NCBI GenBank assembly: GCA_963848335.1
Contig: CAWKDD010000003.1
Coordinates: 806,001 to 870,000, forward strand
DNA length: 64,000 nt
Source of the DNA: Chersky-840 sp963848335
Lineage (GTDB): Bacteria > Actinomycetota > Acidimicrobiia > Acidimicrobiales > UBA8190
Reading direction: 5' to 3'
Shown: positions 60,606 to 64,000 of the stretch, piece after piece
Layout of the letters: each line of letters opens with the position of its first letter
How positions within the stretch are numbered: position 1 is the stretch's first letter
Program-made: the position numbers and the translations under genes
The notes under the pieces: generated by a model
Told to the model about the DNA's origin: nothing
Database searches by the model: none
What the model saw: the letters and a program-made list of their open reading frames with translations, nothing else

Positions 60606-62246
60606 TCACCCCCTCAAGTTGATCAGAAATCCGACTATCTCAACGACGAGAGCAACGCTTGCAAACGAGAGGACCTTGCCAAGTCTGTCCAGGTTCCACT
60701 GATTACTGTGAAAGTAGCGTTCGTTCTCAAGAGCAGCCTCTCTGCACATCCGATTGATGTCAGAAGGCGGCTCCCCATCGACATATTTTGCGATCATCAT
60801 CTTGGCGCTATGGACAAACGTCCAGGAACCGCGTTTTAGCAGAATTAACCCTTGAGGCGCTAAGACAAGAACCGTTAGCACTCCTGTCGCGACATAGCCT
60901 CCCACCCCAACCCAGGCAGCGCCAGCAAGATTTCTGTGGGCGATGAACTGTGCACCTCCTAGAAATCCGGCTGCCACTGACGCGCCCGAAAAGATCGTTC
61001 CAGCACGCACTCGCAACTCGTCGAGCGAACCCGCCTGCTGAGTAATAGCGCGCACGGATTCGTCGTATATCAATTTCAAACGCTCATCAGGTAGGCCACC
61101 GACAACGTCGCCAGCACTCACCGCTCCTCCTCCTGCCGTCGCACCTTCGTGAGCCCCGTTAGGTTCTGTGACCGAACGCTTAGTCAAAGACCACCTTATT
61201 GCAAGACCAAACGCAGTCAGGATCGACAACGCAGCGGTGAACTCAATAAGGAACTTTGCGATATCGGACCATTTGAATTCAGCCGAGGAGCCCAAGAGTG
61301 GGGCCCCCAGAATTGTTACGGCGAAATGCTTCGTGGCTCGTTGAGTAGCGTCAGTAAGGGTGACGTTGAAAGAGTAGGTGCCTGCACTGGCGGGGATTCC
61401 CAGGAAATGTCCGGTGCATCGATCAAAGCCGAGTCCGGGTGGCAAGCCTCTTGGTTTGGAGGCCCAGCAGTTGGGAACCCTCACGTTGATACCCGCAAGT
61501 GTTACCGAATAGTCGGTTCCCACAGCGCCATCCGGTAATAGCGATGGCTCCCGGATCCCTAGTGCAGGAAGTGAAAGCTGTCGCCACGGGTGACTCTCAT
61601 TGTGGCGGCTCGAACAGCTTGCGCCATCGACACCGCCGGTAGTTAGGACCTTCCCGTCATCTGGGTACGAGTAGGGGATCTGATCGACAGTCACTGTCAC
61701 AAGAGGAATGAGACTCGAAGGCACGCAGTAGGCACCTGGGCTGACGTCTGAGGTATCCATCCAGCCGGTCTTTGGATGACACCCCTCGACCGATCCGCTT
61801 GCTGCTTGGGCCTCAATAAGGAGGTTTGCCGACTGAAGACGATGGCCGGGACGCGGATAGGTGAGCCTGCACGACCCTATTCGGAGGGTAACGGAGTTGA
61901 CCGTCACAGGTGAGAGGCTGTTATTTCTCATCATCACGACTCCCCCGTCGAGCTGGCACTGGTTCGCAACATCGCTCAATGGGATCTTCCCCTCGGGTCC
62001 GTACAGACAGCCTTCGAGGACCACACCTCGTGTTGGCCAAAACGGATAAGGGAGGGGCCCAACCGGCGCATGCATATTGTCCGCATATCCCACATAGACC
62101 GAAACAGGGGACGAGGTCGCCTTTACCGTGCCCTCCCGCAGAGAACGGTTTATGGAATGTTGACTAGCGCAAGAAGCAAGTGCAACTGCTGACACTAGTA
62201 GCGCGATCACGCTGCATCTTCCGTGCCGCACGAACCTGCACCCCAA
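60606..62246 (-). CDS. lipoprotein with putative Ig domain fused to a multi-helix membrane module
   Basis: 546 residues, in AT-richer DNA. Lipoprotein signal with lipobox LASC, Cys26. The exported part (30-330) contains a Cys-rich region and a putative-Ig repeat: LPPGLGFDRCTGHFLGIPAS then AGTYSFNVTLTDAT. One membrane helix follows (about 340-360, TAALSILTAFGLAIRW), then a second module: DERLKLIYDESVRAITQQAG, SLDELRVRAGTIFSGASVAA, a second and third helix, and a last helix at the C-terminus (VLSFASVALVVEIVGFLINL). This second module matches a stand-alone actinobacterial membrane protein type and looks like the 2TM/3TM modules of conflict-system effectors (SLATT-like). The fusion is new to me; sensing outside and acting at the membrane is a hypothesis. 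Confidence 0.7.
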   Translation of the reverse strand: MGCRFVRHGRCSVIALLVSAVALASCASQHSINRSLREGTVKATSSPVSVYVGYADNMHAPVGPLPYPFWPTRGVVLEGCLYGPEGKIPLSDVANQCQLDGGVVMMRNNSLSPVTVNSVTLRIGSCRLTYPRPGHRLQSANLLIEAQAASGSVEGCHPKTGWMDTSDVSPGAYCVPSSLIPLVTVTVDQIPYSYPDDGKVLTTGGVDGASCSSRHNESHPWRQLSLPALGIREPSLLPDGAVGTDYSVTLAGINVRVPNCWASKPRGLPPGLGFDRCTGHFLGIPASAGTYSFNVTLTDATQRATKHFAVTILGAPLLGSSAEFKWSDIAKFLIEFTAALSILTAFGLAIRWSLTKRSVTEPNGAHEGATAGGGAVSAGDVVGGLPDERLKLIYDESVRAITQQAGSLDELRVRAGTIFSGASVAAGFLGGAQFIAHRNLAGAAWVGVGGYVATGVLTVLVLAPQGLILLKRGSWTFVHSAKMMIAKYVDGEPPSDINRMCREAALENERYFHSNQWNLDRLGKVLSFASVALVVEIVGFLINLRG

Positions 62247-62287
62247 TCTTCATTCGCCTTAGGCGTGCCGATCTTGCCGAATTAGGT

Positions 62288-62305
62288 AAACTGACTAGTT
62301 AGTTT
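62288..62305. promoter_or_regulatory. 18-bp near-perfect palindrome upstream of the lipoprotein gene
   Basis: AAACTGACTAGTTAGTTT pairs at eight of nine positions with its own reverse complement. It is centred about 50 bp upstream of the lipoprotein start and would overlap its promoter, so an operator is likely. Confidence 0.5.
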
Positions 62306-62884
62306 GATCATTACAGGATGTTGGCCTTCCCGTCGAGGATCATGTCCCGCCGAGGTGTGCCCAAACGGCAATTCCGGAGGCCGTTGTCGTCGAGAGCGGT
62401 CGAAGACTCGTCTCTCAGGCTCCTCAAAGTCTATCGGTCCGGGGTCCGAGTGCCCTGGACTAGCACGTGAGTGTCCGACTTCGAACCCGAGGCGGAAGGT
62501 AGTTCGATCATGAATCCGCGAATTGGTATCACCCTGAACCGACGATGGGTTTGTCCTGCCAACAGATCCCGGAGCTGGTTGACGCCCGAGACGCGGAACC
62601 GACACCCTCCACCTTGAGCCCACTTGGATCGCTCGCACGACCAAGAGAGCCCAGCGGTTTGGCGGCCTTACGGGCTCTCACTGATCGATCAGTGGAACGT
62701 CCAGGCAACGGGTGCGGACGACGGAGATGGGCCCGGAGAGTGACTGACCTGCGTCCGCGCCGCGGCATTAGCGTCGACCCCCGTGGGCGCCGACATGACC
62801 GGGAACGGGGAACCCGGGCCAGGGGTGAGTTCCGGGGCGAGCGATGCCTCGGACGCTTCGCTTCAGTCGTCACCTTCGCCAGCG
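62306..62884. other. non-coding region at the right edge of the AT-richer stretch
   Basis: About 580 bp in which base composition returns to high GC after about 62560. Frames are open by chance on both strands, but none shows a ribosome-binding site or a recognisable protein. It may be the junction of the acquired segment. Confidence 0.35.
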
Positions 62885-63633
62885 ATGAGCCGGAAGGCGA
62901 TCGTGGCGGAGATCTGGATCGTCCTGGCATCTGTCTCTCGGCGCCTCGGCCGCCTACGCCGTGCTCGCCCTGTTGCATTCGCTGTCCTCGAGGGTCCCGC
63001 TTCGGTCGCAGAGCACTATCATCAACGCCTCGGCGGCGGGCAACGGCTCGCTGCTCAACCTGGCGTACCAGCTGTTGGGCATCGTCGTCGCCCTGGTGCC
63101 CGTGGCGCTCGTCGTGTACCTGCTCGCCCGATCGGGCGAGAGGGTCTCGATCCTCGGCATCGATGCGACCGGCCTTCCCAAGGAGCTCGTGTGGGGCGCA
63201 GCTCTGGCCGCCGTGATCGGAGGGGCGGGGCTTGGCGCTGTACATCGGCGCGTACCACGCCGGGTTGAACGTACGCGTGGTGCCCACCAACCTGCCGGCG
63301 GTGTGGTGGCGCATCCCGGTGCTCGTCCTCCTCGCCGTACAGGACGGGGTGCTGGAGGAAGTCATCGTGTGCGGCTACCTGCTCCACCGCCTGAACCAGC
63401 TGCAGTGGGGCGAAGACCGCTCGCTGGTCGCCAGTGCCGTGCTTCGTGGGGCCTATCACCTCTACCAGGGCTTCGGTGGCTTCTTCGGCAACGCCATCAT
63501 GGGCCTGCTGTTCGGTCGCCTCTACCAGCGCCAGGGCCGGTTGGTACGGCTCGTCTTGGCGCACAGCCTCATCGACACCGGTGCCTTCGTCGGCTACGTG
63601 CTGCTGCGCGGCCGGGTGTCGTGGTTGCCCTGA
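62885..63633 (+). CDS. CPBP family intramembrane metalloprotease-like protein, two frameshifts
   Basis: ATG 62885 (MSRKAIVAEIWIVLASVS), then the coherent protein continues in a second frame from about 62937 (LGASAAYAVLALLHSLSSRV, LLNLAYQLLGIVVALVPVAL, VSILGIDATGLPKELVWGAA) and in a third from about 63228 (ALYIGAYHAGLNVRVVPTN onward). Motif 1 is LEEVIVCGYLLHRL and motif 2 is LRGAYHLYQGFGGFFGNAIM, typical of actinobacterial CPBP proteins, in which the Arg of EExxxR is replaced. About seven membrane helices. Members are linked to peptide processing or immunity. Joined length about 249 residues. The two indels may be sequencing errors. Confidence 0.75.
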
Positions 63634-63738
63634 CCGCAAGACTCGTTGGCTCTCACGCCTGGGGCTCCAACCGATCAGGGACGGTCCAGCACATTAGGAT
63701 CCTTGTGTCACGACGAGCTCGGCAGAAGGTGGTGAGCG

Positions 63739-63912
63739 ATGGGCGACGAATACCGCGTCCTGCGGATCGACAGAGCCACCCCCGAAGAGCTGGCCGAGAT
63801 GCTGACCAAGGAAGCGGACCAGGGTTTTGTGTGGGTCGATGCCATCACCCTCAACAACGTCTCCCTGGCCGTCATGAAACGACCCAAGCACGGCGAGTCG
63901 TTCACATCCTGA
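63739..63912 (+). CDS. 57-residue DUF4177-like protein
   Basis: ATG 63739 follows AAGGTGGTGAGCG. The product is MGDEYRVLRIDRATPEELAE, then MLTKEADQGFVWVDAITLNN and VSLAVMKRPKHGESFTS: beta strand, helix with LxExADQGF, two strands, the layout of the small DUF4177 family (LxxxGWxxV). Function unknown. Below the usual length cut-off but well supported by its ribosome-binding site and fold pattern. Confidence 0.65.
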   Translation: MGDEYRVLRIDRATPEELAEMLTKEADQGFVWVDAITLNNVSLAVMKRPKHGESFTS

Positions 63913-63934
63913 CAGCGGCTGTCCAGAGGAGGGC

Positions 63935-64000
63935 TCAGACTCCGGAGAACACGGCGCGAAGATCCTCGAGGCTCACGGGGGACGCGTCGAGCCGCAGCGA
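63935..64000 (-). CDS. C-terminal end of a gene leaving the window
   Basis: Minus strand, 21 codons and a stop: SLRLDASPVSLEDLRAVFSG then V. Too short to assign; the regular codon use and clean stop suggest the end of a real gene convergent with the small DUF4177-like gene. Confidence 0.4.
   Translation of the reverse strand, partial: SLRLDASPVSLEDLRAVFSGV

Noticed and set aside
62282..62644. Minus-strand 120-codon frame upstream of the lipoprotein gene
   Set aside because: Composition is random-looking, it covers the palindromic operator, and no start signal is present.

Overview
The window is high-GC actinobacterial DNA. Gene content (coenzyme-F420-type oxidoreductases, mycobacterial-style steroid genes, an Ada-AlkA fusion, DUF2510-type membrane proteins), many starts with a -10 hexamer only 6-9 nt upstream, and secreted proteins built from 42-residue GYWLVAADGGVF repeats all point to Actinomycetota. 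I associate that repeat with Acidimicrobiia, so an uncultured Acidimicrobiia member is my best guess (inference, no marker gene seen).

Layout. 1-6.1 kb: end of a steroid-type thiolase, a RibD/DHFR-like reductase, an FAD oxidoreductase and, on the minus strand, a compact echA20-ipdA-ipdB-ipdC block whose order matches the mycobacterial cluster that opens steroid rings C and D. 6.2-9.4 kb: an OafA-type acyltransferase (frameshifted) and an SDR. 9.5-12.4 kb: three-gene proton-translocating transhydrogenase operon. 12.5-14.9 kb: PIN/TRAM membrane protein and an epimerase-like protein. 14.9-16.6 kb: secreted GYWLV-repeat/CHAP protein. 16.6-21.6 kb: MoxR, DUF58 and transglutaminase operon. 21.7-25.4 kb: CYP124-like P450, F420-type flavin/deazaflavin protein, SDR and DapB-fold dehydrogenase, with a KstR-like operator before the SDR. 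25.4-30.5 kb: MFS carrier, then two paralogous proteins of unknown function flanking an APH-type kinase. 30.8-36.8 kb: MacB-type ABC exporter and a YfhO-like membrane protein. 36.9-44.9 kb: VOC proteins, a sortase substrate, a second GYWLV-repeat secreted protein, a GH18 protein, an acyl-CoA ligase and an MDMPI-type protein. 44.9-46.9 kb: ada-alkA/ogt alkylation repair pair. 47-59.8 kb: small proteins, two methyltransferases, a TetR/NmrA pair with a perfect palindromic operator, GNAT, kinase, VOC, AKR, IPT-repeat protein and small membrane proteins. 59.86 kb: tRNA-Arg(CCT). 59.9-62.6 kb: visibly AT-richer stretch with a broken histone-like gene and a lipoprotein/Ig/multi-TM protein that looks acquired. 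The right end holds a CPBP protease-like gene and a DUF4177-like small protein.

How the genes fit together: the thiolase, ipd block, CYP124-like P450, SDRs and acyl-CoA ligase fit catabolism of steroids or methyl-branched lipids, ending in acyl-CoA breakdown; the transhydrogenase could balance the NADH/NADPH produced. This is inferred from family resemblance and the operator-like site.

Two general features of the sequence stand out. At least seven genes carry single-base frame shifts, mostly in G/C runs, which could be assembly errors. Short tandem duplications (9-21 bp) repeatedly sit at gene junctions, in one case multiplying the stop/start overlap of two genes.
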